The notes beneath the pieces are model-generated. The model searched no databases and was not told the origin of the DNA. It saw only the letters and a program-made list of their open reading frames with translations. Below, piece by piece: positions 21,053-28,688 of a stretch of DNA of 64,000 nt. The translations under genes were made by a program, and so were the position numbers. Position 1 is the stretch's first letter, and the number at the start of each line of letters is the position of its first letter. The stretch comes from CAWDDG01 sp963801065 (lineage in GTDB: Bacteria; Actinomycetota; Actinomycetes; Jiangellales; Jiangellaceae). Location: the NCBI GenBank assembly GCA_963801065.1, contig CAWDDG010000006.1, forward strand, positions 186,001 to 250,000, written 5' to 3'.

Positions 21053-22260
21053 ACCGCCACCTCGTCGAAGGGGATCAGCGCGCGCACCTCGAAACCCCCG
21101 CCGTGGCGTGGGCCGACGTGCAGAGTGCCGCCGTACAACGCGACCCGCTCGCGCATGCCGAGCAGGCCATGCCCAGGCCGGTGGCCGTCCAGAGCGGCGG
21201 CGAGCCCATGCCCCTCGTCGTCGACCTGGACCACGAGCTCGGTGGGAGCGTAACGAAGGGTCACTACGGCGTGGGTGGGCCCGGCGTGCTTGAGCGTGTT
21301 GGTCAGTGCCTCCTGCACGACGCGGAAGGCGGTCAGGTCGACGCCGACCGGGAGCCGCACCGGCATTCCGTCGACCCGGATGTCGACCGGCAGGCCGGCG
21401 TCGTGGAGCTTCCCGACCAGCTCGGTCAGGTCGGCGAGCCCCGGCTGCGGCGCCCGCGCCTCGGATCGGTCGATCTTCACCGACTCGGGCCCGCGGAGGA
21501 CGCCGACGATCCGGCGCATCTCGGCCAAGGCGATCCGACCAGTCGACTCGATCTGCTCCAGGGCCTCGACGCTTCGGTCCGGATCGCGTCGCAACGTGCG
21601 GCGCGCACCGGCAGCCTGAACGGTCATGACCGAGACATGGTGGGCCACCACGTCATGCAGCTCACGGGCGATCCGCGCCCGCTCCTCGGCAAGCGCGGCT
21701 CGGACCTCGGCTTCACGGGCCCGCTCCAGTCGCTCGGCCCGGTCCTCGAGCTCGGCGGTGTAGAGACGGCGCCCCCGCACGGCGCGCCCGATGCCCCACA
21801 CACCGACGAAGCCCAGGGTGGCGAAGGTCGCCGCGGAGAGGTCCACCCCGATCGCGTCGGGATACCGCGCATTGGCAAGGGCGATCGACCCGTTCAGCGA
21901 TCCGACCAGCCCGGCCAAGGCGGCCAGTCCCGGGGTGAACGGCGCGAATGCGCCCGCCGAGTATGCGGCGATCAGAGTCACGACGATCGTGGTCGGAGAG
22001 GCGTAGTCCCAGAAGGACAGCATGAACGCGGCAGCAGCGACGACGAGGGCGACGATCACGGGTGCCCGGCGCCGGACGAGCAGGGGGACCGTCCCGAGGG
22101 TGACGAGCAGGACGCCGAGCGCGTCGCCGTCGCGGTAGGGGATGCCACTGCTGTCGGTGTAGACGAACAACGACACCACGGCGGCCACGAGCAGGACGAC
22201 TGTCAAGGTCGCGTCGAACACCCACGGCCCCGACCGCGGAACGAGGGTGCGCCTGCTCAC
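21049..22260 (-). CDS. DesK/NarX-type sensor histidine kinase
   Basis: 403 residues. Four to five membrane helices fill the first 150 residues with almost no extracellular loop, typical of intramembrane-sensing kinases. The HisKA_3 dimerisation helix has RIARELHDVVAHHVSVM with phospho-acceptor His202. The ATPase domain has EALTNTLKHAG and DDEGHGL, then GHGLLGMRERV. Such kinases next to FtsX/MacB transporters often sense antimicrobial peptides or envelope damage; this is inference here. The GTG start lies six bases after TAGTGT, a probable leaderless start. Confidence 0.94.
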   Translation of the reverse strand: MSRRTLVPRSGPWVFDATLTVVLLVAAVVSLFVYTDSSGIPYRDGDALGVLLVTLGTVPLLVRRRAPVIVALVVAAAAFMLSFWDYASPTTIVVTLIAAYSAGAFAPFTPGLAALAGLVGSLNGSIALANARYPDAIGVDLSAATFATLGFVGVWGIGRAVRGRRLYTAELEDRAERLERAREAEVRAALAEERARIARELHDVVAHHVSVMTVQAAGARRTLRRDPDRSVEALEQIESTGRIALAEMRRIVGVLRGPESVKIDRSEARAPQPGLADLTELVGKLHDAGLPVDIRVDGMPVRLPVGVDLTAFRVVQEALTNTLKHAGPTHAVVTLRYAPTELVVQVDDEGHGLAAALDGHRPGHGLLGMRERVALYGGTLHVGPRHGGGFEVRALIPFDEVAV

Positions 22261-22266
22261 CTGACC

Positions 22267-22272
22267 ACACTA
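22267..22272 (-). promoter_or_regulatory. -10 hexamer TAGTGT, leaderless kinase start
   Basis: Read on the minus strand, TAGTGT is followed by GGTCAG and the kinase GTG. No Shine-Dalgarno is present. Confidence 0.4.
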
Positions 22273-22390
22273 GGTCCGCGAGCCCGCGCCCGACTCGTCC
22301 CGTGCGTCGAACGCGGGCCTCCGTCGCGAGGAGGACGGGAGTGTCCGGAGCTCGCGGCCGAACCGTAGCGACAGGTGGCCGCGTCTGAGC

Positions 22391-23344
22391 TCACACGTCG
22401 ACAGGGGACGTGCGCGGGGATGGCGCCTCGTCGGCCGCGGACTCCGGCGTGACGCGCTCCGGCAGCGGGGGGAGCGTCCCGCCGAAGGACGGGCAGAGCG
22501 CCTTGTGGGCACACCAGTCGCACAGCCGGCTCGGGCTCGGCCGCCAGTCACCGGTGCGCTCGGCCCGCTCGATCGCGCGCCACAGCGCCGCGAGCTTTCG
22601 CTCAGTGGCCAGCAGGTCGGCCTCGTCGGGCTGGTAGCGCAGGATCTCGCCGCTGCCCAGGTAGACCAGCTGCAGGAGACGCGGGATCCGGCCGTGCAGC
22701 CGCCACAGCACGAGTGCGTAGAAACGCATCTGGAACATCGCGCGCTGCTCGAAGCCCACCGGTGGGGCTTTGCCCGTCTTGTAGTCCACCACCCGCATCT
22801 CGCCGGACGCAGGAGCACGGTCGAGCCGATCGACATAGCCACGCAGGCGTAGGCCGGAGCCCAGCGTGGTCTCGACGTAGAGCTCCCGCTCCGCGGGCTC
22901 GAGACAACGCGGATCCTCGAGGGTGAAGTAACGCTGGACGAGCTCCTCCGCGCCGGCCAGCCAGCCGGCGAGAGCCGTGCCGTCCACGTCGTCGGTGAAG
23001 AGCGCGGCGACCTCGGGCTCGGCCGCGAGCAGCTGATCCCACTCAGGGGCCACCATGGCCATGGCCCGCTCAGCCGTACGCTCTCCGGCGGGGAGGTCGA
23101 ACAGACGCTCCAAGACGGCGTGCACGACCGTCCCCCTTGTCGCTGCGGCGCTCGGCGGCTCGGGCAGCCGGTCGATCGTGCGGAACCGGTACAGCAGCGG
23201 GCAGGTCATGAAGTCGGAAGCGCGGGACGGCGAGAGGGTGGGGAGGGGCGGCAGCTCGCCCTGGCCGTCCGGCCCGTCACCGGCCGACGGCGCGACCGGC
23301 TCGGCGGCGGGTGCCGCGGCCTGTACGGGCGCCCCAGCGTTCAT
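22391..23344 (-). CDS. RecB-family exonuclease (Rv2119-like)
   Basis: 317 residues of the PD-(D/E)XK AddB/RecB nuclease family, without a helicase part. The core LRGYVDRLDR and RVVDYKTGKAP holds the catalytic Asp and Asp-x-Lys. A cysteine set typical of the AddB-type iron-sulfur clamp is present: Cys48 (FMTCPLLYRFRTI) and Cys275, Cys278 and Cys284 (RLCDWCAHKALCPSF). The N-terminal 35 residues are Ala/Pro-rich. ATG 23344 lies seven bases after a TACAGT hexamer. It is divergent from the site-2 protease gene. A similar nuclease near trmI and mpa occurs in Mycobacterium (Rv2119). Confidence 0.9.
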   Translation of the reverse strand: MNAGAPVQAAAPAAEPVAPSAGDGPDGQGELPPLPTLSPSRASDFMTCPLLYRFRTIDRLPEPPSAAATRGTVVHAVLERLFDLPAGERTAERAMAMVAPEWDQLLAAEPEVAALFTDDVDGTALAGWLAGAEELVQRYFTLEDPRCLEPAERELYVETTLGSGLRLRGYVDRLDRAPASGEMRVVDYKTGKAPPVGFEQRAMFQMRFYALVLWRLHGRIPRLLQLVYLGSGEILRYQPDEADLLATERKLAALWRAIERAERTGDWRPSPSRLCDWCAHKALCPSFGGTLPPLPERVTPESAADEAPSPRTSPVDV

Positions 23345-23351
23345 GTCAGCG

Positions 23352-23357
23352 ACTGTA
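23352..23357 (-). promoter_or_regulatory. -10 hexamer TACAGT, leaderless nuclease start
   Basis: On the minus strand TACAGT is followed by seven bases and the ATG at 23344. Confidence 0.4.
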
Positions 23358-23437
23358 GGCCAGGGCACCGACACGACGGCGGGCCGACACGACCCGGTGG
23401 CAGCGGAAGTGCCCCGACCGCAGCGGCCGGACCCACC

Positions 23438-23491
23438 TGTGGCGGGTTGTACACGTCTCATCGGCCCGGAAGGCGTGTACAACCCGCCACA
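23438..23491. repeat. 18-bp perfect inverted repeat between divergent genes
   Basis: TGTGGCGGGTTGTACACG at 23438-23455 and its exact reverse complement at 23474-23491, with an 18-base loop. It lies midway between the divergent start regions of the nuclease (TACAGT 23352) and the site-2 protease (TAGCCT 23566). It could be a paired operator with TGTACA-containing half sites, or a REP-like element. Confidence 0.7.
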
Positions 23492-23565
23492 AGATGGAGC
23501 CTGACCGTGCGGGTCGCGCCCGACAGGAGCGTCCGGGCGGGGCTCGCGAGCCCTCCGCGGTGGCC

Positions 23566-23571
23566 TAGCCT
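23566..23571 (+). promoter_or_regulatory. -10 hexamer TAGCCT, leaderless S2P start
   Basis: TAGCCT is followed by seven bases and the GTG of the site-2 protease gene. No Shine-Dalgarno is seen. Confidence 0.45.
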
Positions 23572-23578
23572 TGCGTAC

Positions 23579-24685
23579 GTGAGCGACGGTGACGTGCGGC
23601 GGTTGACCTTGGGCAAGGTCGCCGGCATCCCGGTGCACGTCAGCCCCAGTTGGTTCATCGTGGCGGCCGTCATCACCGTCGGCTTCGCACCCGTGGTCGA
23701 CCGCTATCTTCCGGACCTCGGTGGCGGTGCCTACGCCGTGGCCTTCACGTTCGCCGTCCTCTTGTACGCATCGGTCCTGCTCCACGAGATCAGCCACGCC
23801 CTCACGGCTCGCGCACTCGGCCTGCCGGTCCGCGGCATCACCTTGCATTTTCTCGGTGGCTACACCGAGATCGAGCGACAGTCGCCGACCCCAGGGCGCG
23901 ACATCATCGTGTCTGCGGCCGGACCCGCCGTATCTCTGGTCGTCGCCGGAATAGCGGCGCTTGCGGCGCTTCCCGTCGACCAGCAGGTGGCCGAGTTCCT
24001 GCTCCTCGAACTGGCGGTGGCCAATCTGATCGTCGGCGTGTTCAACCTCCTTCCGGCGCTTCCTCTCGACGGCGGGCACATGCTGCGCGCCGCGGTCTGG
24101 CGTGTGTCCGGTGACGAGAACAAGGGCACCGTCGTCGCGGCCCGGGCCGGCCAGGTCCTGGCCGGGCTCGTTCTCGTCGTCCCGTTCGTGCTGACCGGCG
24201 GCAGTCCGACGATCATCGGGATCGTGTGGGCGGTCCTGGTGGCGTTGATGCTCTGGAACGGGGCGACGCAGGCGCTCGCCGCCGGCCGGGTACGCAGCCG
24301 TCTGCCCCGGCTGAACCTCAAGCAGATGACCCGCCGCGCCGCCCCCGTCGCGCCTGACCTCCCGCTCGCCGAGGCGCTGCGCCAGGCCGGGGCGGCCGGC
24401 GTCCGTGCCCTGGTCGTCGTCGACTCCGCCGGGCGTCCGACCGGGCTGGTCAGCGAGGCGTCGGTGACCGCCACGCCTGAGGACCGCAGGCCCTGGGTGC
24501 CGGTGGGCCAGGTGGCCAGGTCGTTGGAGGCCGGCCTCGTGCTCTCGCTCGACATCGCCGGCGAAGACCTGGTGCGCCGGATACAGAGCACCCCCGCTTC
24601 CGAGTACCTGGTGGTCGATCACGAGGGCGCCGTCTATGGCGTTCTGGCCACCTCGGACGTCGACGCGGCCCTGGCGACCGCGTAG
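23579..24685 (+). CDS. Site-2 protease family zinc metalloprotease with CBS domains
   Basis: 368 residues, a membrane-embedded M50 peptidase. The zinc motif HEISH is at residues 69-73 within a membrane helix. The third ligand is Asp164 in NLLPALPLDGGHML. About five or six membrane segments fill the first 225 residues. The C-terminal 130 residues look like a pair of CBS domains (ALVVVDSAGRPTGLV, YLVVDHEGAVYGVLATSDV), which sense nucleotides in relatives. Such proteases cleave membrane-bound regulators; the target is unknown. GTG start at an apparently leaderless promoter, 19 bp before trmI on the same strand. Confidence 0.92.
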   Translation: MSDGDVRRLTLGKVAGIPVHVSPSWFIVAAVITVGFAPVVDRYLPDLGGGAYAVAFTFAVLLYASVLLHEISHALTARALGLPVRGITLHFLGGYTEIERQSPTPGRDIIVSAAGPAVSLVVAGIAALAALPVDQQVAEFLLLELAVANLIVGVFNLLPALPLDGGHMLRAAVWRVSGDENKGTVVAARAGQVLAGLVLVVPFVLTGGSPTIIGIVWAVLVALMLWNGATQALAAGRVRSRLPRLNLKQMTRRAAPVAPDLPLAEALRQAGAAGVRALVVVDSAGRPTGLVSEASVTATPEDRRPWVPVGQVARSLEAGLVLSLDIAGEDLVRRIQSTPASEYLVVDHEGAVYGVLATSDVDAALATA

Positions 24686-24691
24686 GGCGCC

Positions 24692-24697
24692 TACCCT
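24692..24697 (+). promoter_or_regulatory. -10 hexamer TACCCT, leaderless trmI start
   Basis: TACCCT is followed by seven bases and the trmI GTG. It lies in the 19-bp gap after the protease gene, so trmI probably has its own promoter. Confidence 0.4.
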
Positions 24698-24704
24698 GCA
24701 TGCC

Positions 24705-25571
24705 GTGACCGACCAGAGCGACGTCCCGGGCCGGCGGACCGGCCCGCTACGTGCGGGTGACCAGGTTCAGCTCACCGACCAAAGGGGACGTCACCACACG
24801 ATCACCCTCGAGGCCGGGCGCGAGTTCCACACCCACAAGGGCTCGTTCGCGCACGATGCGCTGATCGGGCAACCCGAGGGCACGGTGGTGACTTCCACCG
24901 GCGGGACGGCTTATCTCGCCCTGCGACCGTTGCTGGCCGACTACGTGCTCTCCATGCCGCGTGGCGCCGCCGTCGTCTATCCGAAGGACGCTGCGCAGAT
25001 CGTCGCCATGGCCGACGTGTTTCCGGGCGCGCGGGTGATCGAAGCCGGTGTCGGCTCGGGGGCGTTGACCATGTCGCTGCTGCGCGCGGTCGGCCCGCAG
25101 GGCTACGTCCACTCGTACGAGCGTCGCGGCGACTTCGCCACCATCGCCACCACGAACGTCGAGCGATTCTTCGCAGGCCCACACCCTGCGTGGACACTGA
25201 CCGTCGGGGATCTGGTGGAGGCGTTGCAGGAGACCGCGCCGGTCGACCGGGTCATCCTCGACATGCTGGCGCCGTGGGAGTGCGTCGAGGCGGTTGGCGG
25301 CGTGTTGGTCCCTGGCGGCGTGCTGTGTTGCTACATCGCGACTACCACGCAGCTCGCACGCACGGTCGAGACAATCCGGGAGCACGGCGGTTTCACCGAG
25401 CCGACGTCGTGGGAGTCGATGATCCGCACCTGGCACGTCGAGGGTCTGGCCGTGCGGCCCGACCACCGGATGATCGGTCACACCGGGTTCCTGGTCACCT
25501 CCCGGCGTCTGGCGCCGGGGATCACGGCGCCACCGCGTCGCCGCCGCCCGGCCCCAGGCGCCCAGACGTGA
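24705..25571 (+). CDS. trmI: tRNA (adenine-58-N1)-methyltransferase
   Basis: 288 residues. TrmI methylates N1 of adenine 58 in the T-loop of tRNAs using S-adenosylmethionine, as a homotetramer. The N-terminal beta domain has GREFHTHKGSFAHDALIGQP. The Rossmann domain has the SAM motif RVIEAGVGSGALTMSLLRAVG, then GYVHSYERRGDFA, DRVILDMLAPWE and GGVLCCYIATTTQ. The C-terminus VRPDHRMIGHTGFLVTSRRL is typical. GTG start. The gene precedes the proteasomal ATPase, as in Mycobacterium (Rv2118c near Rv2115c). Confidence 0.95.
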   Translation: MTDQSDVPGRRTGPLRAGDQVQLTDQRGRHHTITLEAGREFHTHKGSFAHDALIGQPEGTVVTSTGGTAYLALRPLLADYVLSMPRGAAVVYPKDAAQIVAMADVFPGARVIEAGVGSGALTMSLLRAVGPQGYVHSYERRGDFATIATTNVERFFAGPHPAWTLTVGDLVEALQETAPVDRVILDMLAPWECVEAVGGVLVPGGVLCCYIATTTQLARTVETIREHGGFTEPTSWESMIRTWHVEGLAVRPDHRMIGHTGFLVTSRRLAPGITAPPRRRRPAPGAQT

Positions 25572-25640
25572 ACCTTCCCGGTCGCTCGGACGTCCTTCCC
25601 TTGCGCCGCCGCGTGAGGTGGTTCACGCCGGTGGCGGAGA

Positions 25641-25669
25641 CTGACCAAGCTGGCGTCCGCAGGTAGGGT
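25641..25669 (+). promoter_or_regulatory. Promoter of the proteasomal ATPase gene
   Basis: CTGACC at 25641-25646, a 17-bp spacer, and TAGGGT at 25664-25669. Transcription would start near 25676 and give a leader of about 30 bases that carries the GGGAGGTGAGG ribosome site, so this gene is leadered, unlike its neighbours. Confidence 0.5.
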
Positions 25670-25704
25670 CGTGACAAGACGACCCTCCGTGGGAGGTGAG
25701 GACC

Positions 25705-27474
25705 GTGGCGAATCACGACGGCAGCGCCGATCGTCCGCGCCGGGACGGCGCGCGCGGGAGCTCCGACGCGGCGGCCCAGGTCTCCTTCCTCGAGCAGGAA
25801 GTGGCGGCACTTCGCCGGCGCTTGGCCGACACGCCGCGTCAGGCCCGTCTCCTGGAGGAACGGCTCTCGGACACGCAGGCCCAACTCGGGGCCGTGACGG
25901 CGCAGAACGACCGGCTCGCCGCGACCCTGCGCGAAGCGCGTGACCAGATCGTCGCGCTCAAGGAGGAGATCGACCGTCTCGCCCAGCCACCGGCCGGTTT
26001 CGGCATCTATCTCTCTCGTTACGAGGACGGCACGGTCGACGTGTTCACCGGTGGGCGCAAGCTGCGGGTCGCCGTGAGCCCGGAGGTCGAGACCGAGTCG
26101 CTCCGAGCCGGCCAGGAGGTCATGCTCAACGAGGCCCTCAACGTCGTGCGTGCGATGGAGTTCGAGCGCGTCGGCGAGGTCGTCATGCTCAAGGAGATGC
26201 TCGCCGACGGCGACCGCGCGCTGGTGATCGGGCATACCGACGACGAGCGTGTGGTGCGGATCGCGTCGCCGCTCAAGGACTCGGTCATGCGAGCCGGCGA
26301 CTCGCTGTTGTTGGAGCCACGATCCGGGTTCGTCTACGAGCGGATCCCCAAGACCGAGGTCGAGGAGCTCATCCTGGAGGAGGTCCCCGACATCGACTAC
26401 GCCGACATCGGAGGGCTCTCGCGCCAGATCGAACAGATCCGCGACGCCATCGAGCTGCCGTACCTGCACGCCGACCTGTTCCGCGAGCACAGCCTGCGGC
26501 CCCCCAAGGGCGTGCTGCTGTACGGCCCGCCGGGCTGCGGGAAGACACTGATCGCGAAGGCGGTCGCCAACTCGCTGGCCAAGCAGGTCGCCGCCCGCAC
26601 CGGCAAGGCCGAGGAGAAGTCCTACTTCCTCAACATCAAGGGCCCCGAGCTGCTGAACAAGTACGTGGGCGAGACCGAACGGCACATCCGCCTGGTCTTC
26701 CAGCGCGCCCGCGAGAAGGCCAGCGAGGGCACGCCGGTCATCGTCTTCTTCGACGAGATGGACTCCCTGTTCCGCACCCGGGGCAGCGGCGTGTCCAGCG
26801 ACGTCGAGAACACGATCGTCCCGCAGCTGCTCTCCGAGATCGACGGCGTCGAGTCGCTCGAGAACGTCATCGTCATCGGTGCCTCCAACCGCGAGGACAT
26901 GATCGACCCGGCGATACTGCGTCCCGGCCGACTCGACGTGAAGATCAAGATCGAACGCCCGGACGCCGAAGCGGCACGGGACATATTCAGCAAGTACCTC
27001 ACTTCTGGGCTGCCGCTGCACGGCGACGACGTGTCCGAGCACGGCGGGTCGGCCGAGGCCGCCGTCGAGGCGATGATCCAGCGTTCGGTCGAGCGCATGT
27101 ACACGGAAAGCGAGGACAACCGATTCCTCGAGGTCACCTACGCCAACGGTGACAAGGAGGTCCTCTACTTCCGCGACTTCAACTCCGGCGCGATGATCGA
27201 GAACATCGTCGACCGGGCAAAGAAGATGGCGATCAAGGAATTCTTGGAGACCGGGACCAAGGGGATCAGGGTCCAGCACCTGCTCGCGGCGTGCCTCGAC
27301 GAGTTCAAGGAGAACGAGGACCTGCCGAACACCACGAACCCGGACGACTGGGCTCGGATCTCGGGTAAGAAGGGTGAGCGGATCGTGTTCATCCGCACGC
27401 TGGTCTCCGGCAAGCAGGGGATCGAGGCCGGCCGGTCGATCGACACCGTCGCGAACACCGGGCAGTACCTGTAG
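25705..27474 (+). CDS. mpa: Proteasome-associated ATPase Mpa/ARC
   Basis: 589 residues. Mpa recognises pupylated proteins, unfolds them and feeds them to the 20S core. The N-terminal coiled coil (about residues 22-87, SFLEQEVAALRRRL onward) binds Pup. Two OB-like domains follow (GFGIYLSRYEDGTVDVFTGG). The AAA domain has Walker A GPPGCGKT at 274-281, Walker B IVFFDEMDSLF, GASNREDMIDPAILRPGRLD (sensor and arginine finger region) and an intact pore loop KYVGE. The C-terminus ends GQYL, the tail that docks into the proteasome alpha ring. GTG 25705 was chosen over 25696 because GGGAGGTGAGG lies just ahead of it. Confidence 0.97.
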   Translation: MANHDGSADRPRRDGARGSSDAAAQVSFLEQEVAALRRRLADTPRQARLLEERLSDTQAQLGAVTAQNDRLAATLREARDQIVALKEEIDRLAQPPAGFGIYLSRYEDGTVDVFTGGRKLRVAVSPEVETESLRAGQEVMLNEALNVVRAMEFERVGEVVMLKEMLADGDRALVIGHTDDERVVRIASPLKDSVMRAGDSLLLEPRSGFVYERIPKTEVEELILEEVPDIDYADIGGLSRQIEQIRDAIELPYLHADLFREHSLRPPKGVLLYGPPGCGKTLIAKAVANSLAKQVAARTGKAEEKSYFLNIKGPELLNKYVGETERHIRLVFQRAREKASEGTPVIVFFDEMDSLFRTRGSGVSSDVENTIVPQLLSEIDGVESLENVIVIGASNREDMIDPAILRPGRLDVKIKIERPDAEAARDIFSKYLTSGLPLHGDDVSEHGGSAEAAVEAMIQRSVERMYTESEDNRFLEVTYANGDKEVLYFRDFNSGAMIENIVDRAKKMAIKEFLETGTKGIRVQHLLAACLDEFKENEDLPNTTNPDDWARISGKKGERIVFIRTLVSGKQGIEAGRSIDTVANTGQYL

Positions 27475-27586
27475 CACGACCACCCAGACGGACCCGCGCG
27501 GTGCTGAGCACGGTTCCGTAGGTCCCACAGCGGTCACCTAGGCTCAGCCTGATCTACCGGGACGAGACGAGATCCACGAGGAGCGG

Positions 27587-28591
27587 ATGACGGCAGCCGA
27601 CACACCGATCCGGTGGGGGATCGTCGCCACCGGCGGGATCGCCCACACGCTGGCCAGCGAGATGCTGCAACTCGACGACGCTCAGATATACGCCGTGAGC
27701 TCACGTGCCGAGGAGCGTGCGCAGGCGTTCGCCCACGAGTTCGGGATCCCGCGGGCGTACAGGTCGTTCGAGGACCTGGTCGACGACGACGGCGTCGACA
27801 TCGTCTACGTGGCCACGCCCCACGCGCAGCACGCCGAGATCGTCGGCCGCGCGATCGATGCCGGTAAGGCCGTCCTCTGCGAGAAGGCCTTCACGACGAC
27901 CCTGGCCGACACCGAGCACCTCGTGCAACGTGCCCGTGAACGCGGGGTGTTCTGCATGGAGGCGATGTGGACCCGGTTCGTCCCGATGATCGTCAGGTTG
28001 CGCGAGATCGTCGCGGACGGCGGCGTCGGCGAGGTCCGCAGCGTCAGCGCGGATCTGGGCTTCCCAGCCGGGCCGGGCGCGAAGAAACGGATCTGGGACC
28101 CCGCCCTCGGCGGCGGAGCGTTGCTCGACGTCGGCATCTACCCGGTCGCGTTCGCGCAGATGCTGCTGGGCTCGCCTGACACGCTTGCGGTTCATGGCAC
28201 CCTCAGCGATGACGGCGTCGACGCCGAGGCCGGTCTGCTGCTCGGCTGGGACGGCGGCGCGTACGCCCTGCTCGAGTCGTCGTTCCTCGCTCGCCTGCCC
28301 AACGTCGCGAGGGTGGTCGGTACGACCGGCCGGCTGGAAGTGCCGCCACGGTTCCATCACCCGAGCCGCCTGATCCACACCGACGCCGACGGTCGGGTAC
28401 ATGAGTACGAGGAACAGCCTGAGGGCCGCGGCTACGTGCCCATGCTGCGGGCCGTGCAGCAATGTCTACGCGAAGGCCGGACCGAGAGCGACGCCATGCC
28501 GCTCTCCGACACGGTGGCAGTGATGCGGATCCTCGACCAGGCGCTGCGAGGGCTCGGCGTCAGCTATCCGGAGCCGGCCCCCGTCGCATAG
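27587..28591 (+). CDS. Gfo/Idh/MocA family oxidoreductase
   Basis: 334 residues. The NAD(P)-binding Rossmann fold starts WGIVATGGIAHTLASEM; VYVATPHAQHAEIVGRAIDAG leads to CEKAFTTT, where EKA replaces the usual EKP, as in dihydrodiol-dehydrogenase-like members. The C-terminal sheet domain has GGGALLDVGIYPVAFAQMLLG. The substrate is unknown. It stands between mpa and dop, which are otherwise neighbours in the proteasome cluster. It has a TAGGCT hexamer near 27539 and a GAGGAGCGG ribosome site, so it is probably transcribed independently. Confidence 0.9.
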   Translation: MTAADTPIRWGIVATGGIAHTLASEMLQLDDAQIYAVSSRAEERAQAFAHEFGIPRAYRSFEDLVDDDGVDIVYVATPHAQHAEIVGRAIDAGKAVLCEKAFTTTLADTEHLVQRARERGVFCMEAMWTRFVPMIVRLREIVADGGVGEVRSVSADLGFPAGPGAKKRIWDPALGGGALLDVGIYPVAFAQMLLGSPDTLAVHGTLSDDGVDAEAGLLLGWDGGAYALLESSFLARLPNVARVVGTTGRLEVPPRFHHPSRLIHTDADGRVHEYEEQPEGRGYVPMLRAVQQCLREGRTESDAMPLSDTVAVMRILDQALRGLGVSYPEPAPVA

Positions 28592-28676
28592 GCCGCCCGG
28601 CACGCTCGGGTCCGATGGTCGAGCTCCGGCACTCCGCTTCGCTCCGTGCCGGCACTCTCGCGTCGGGCTCACGCCG

Positions 28677-28682
28677 TAGGCT
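28677..28682 (+). promoter_or_regulatory. -10 hexamer TAGGCT, leaderless dop start
   Basis: TAGGCT is followed by six bases and the dop ATG, with no Shine-Dalgarno. Confidence 0.45.
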
Positions 28683-28688
28683 CGACGC

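Noticed and set aside
22391..24622. A 743-residue open frame that would fuse a long N-terminus to the RecB-type nuclease
   Set aside because: The upstream part is antisense to the site-2 protease gene and contains no recognisable domain. ATG 23344 fits the family and has a promoter box.
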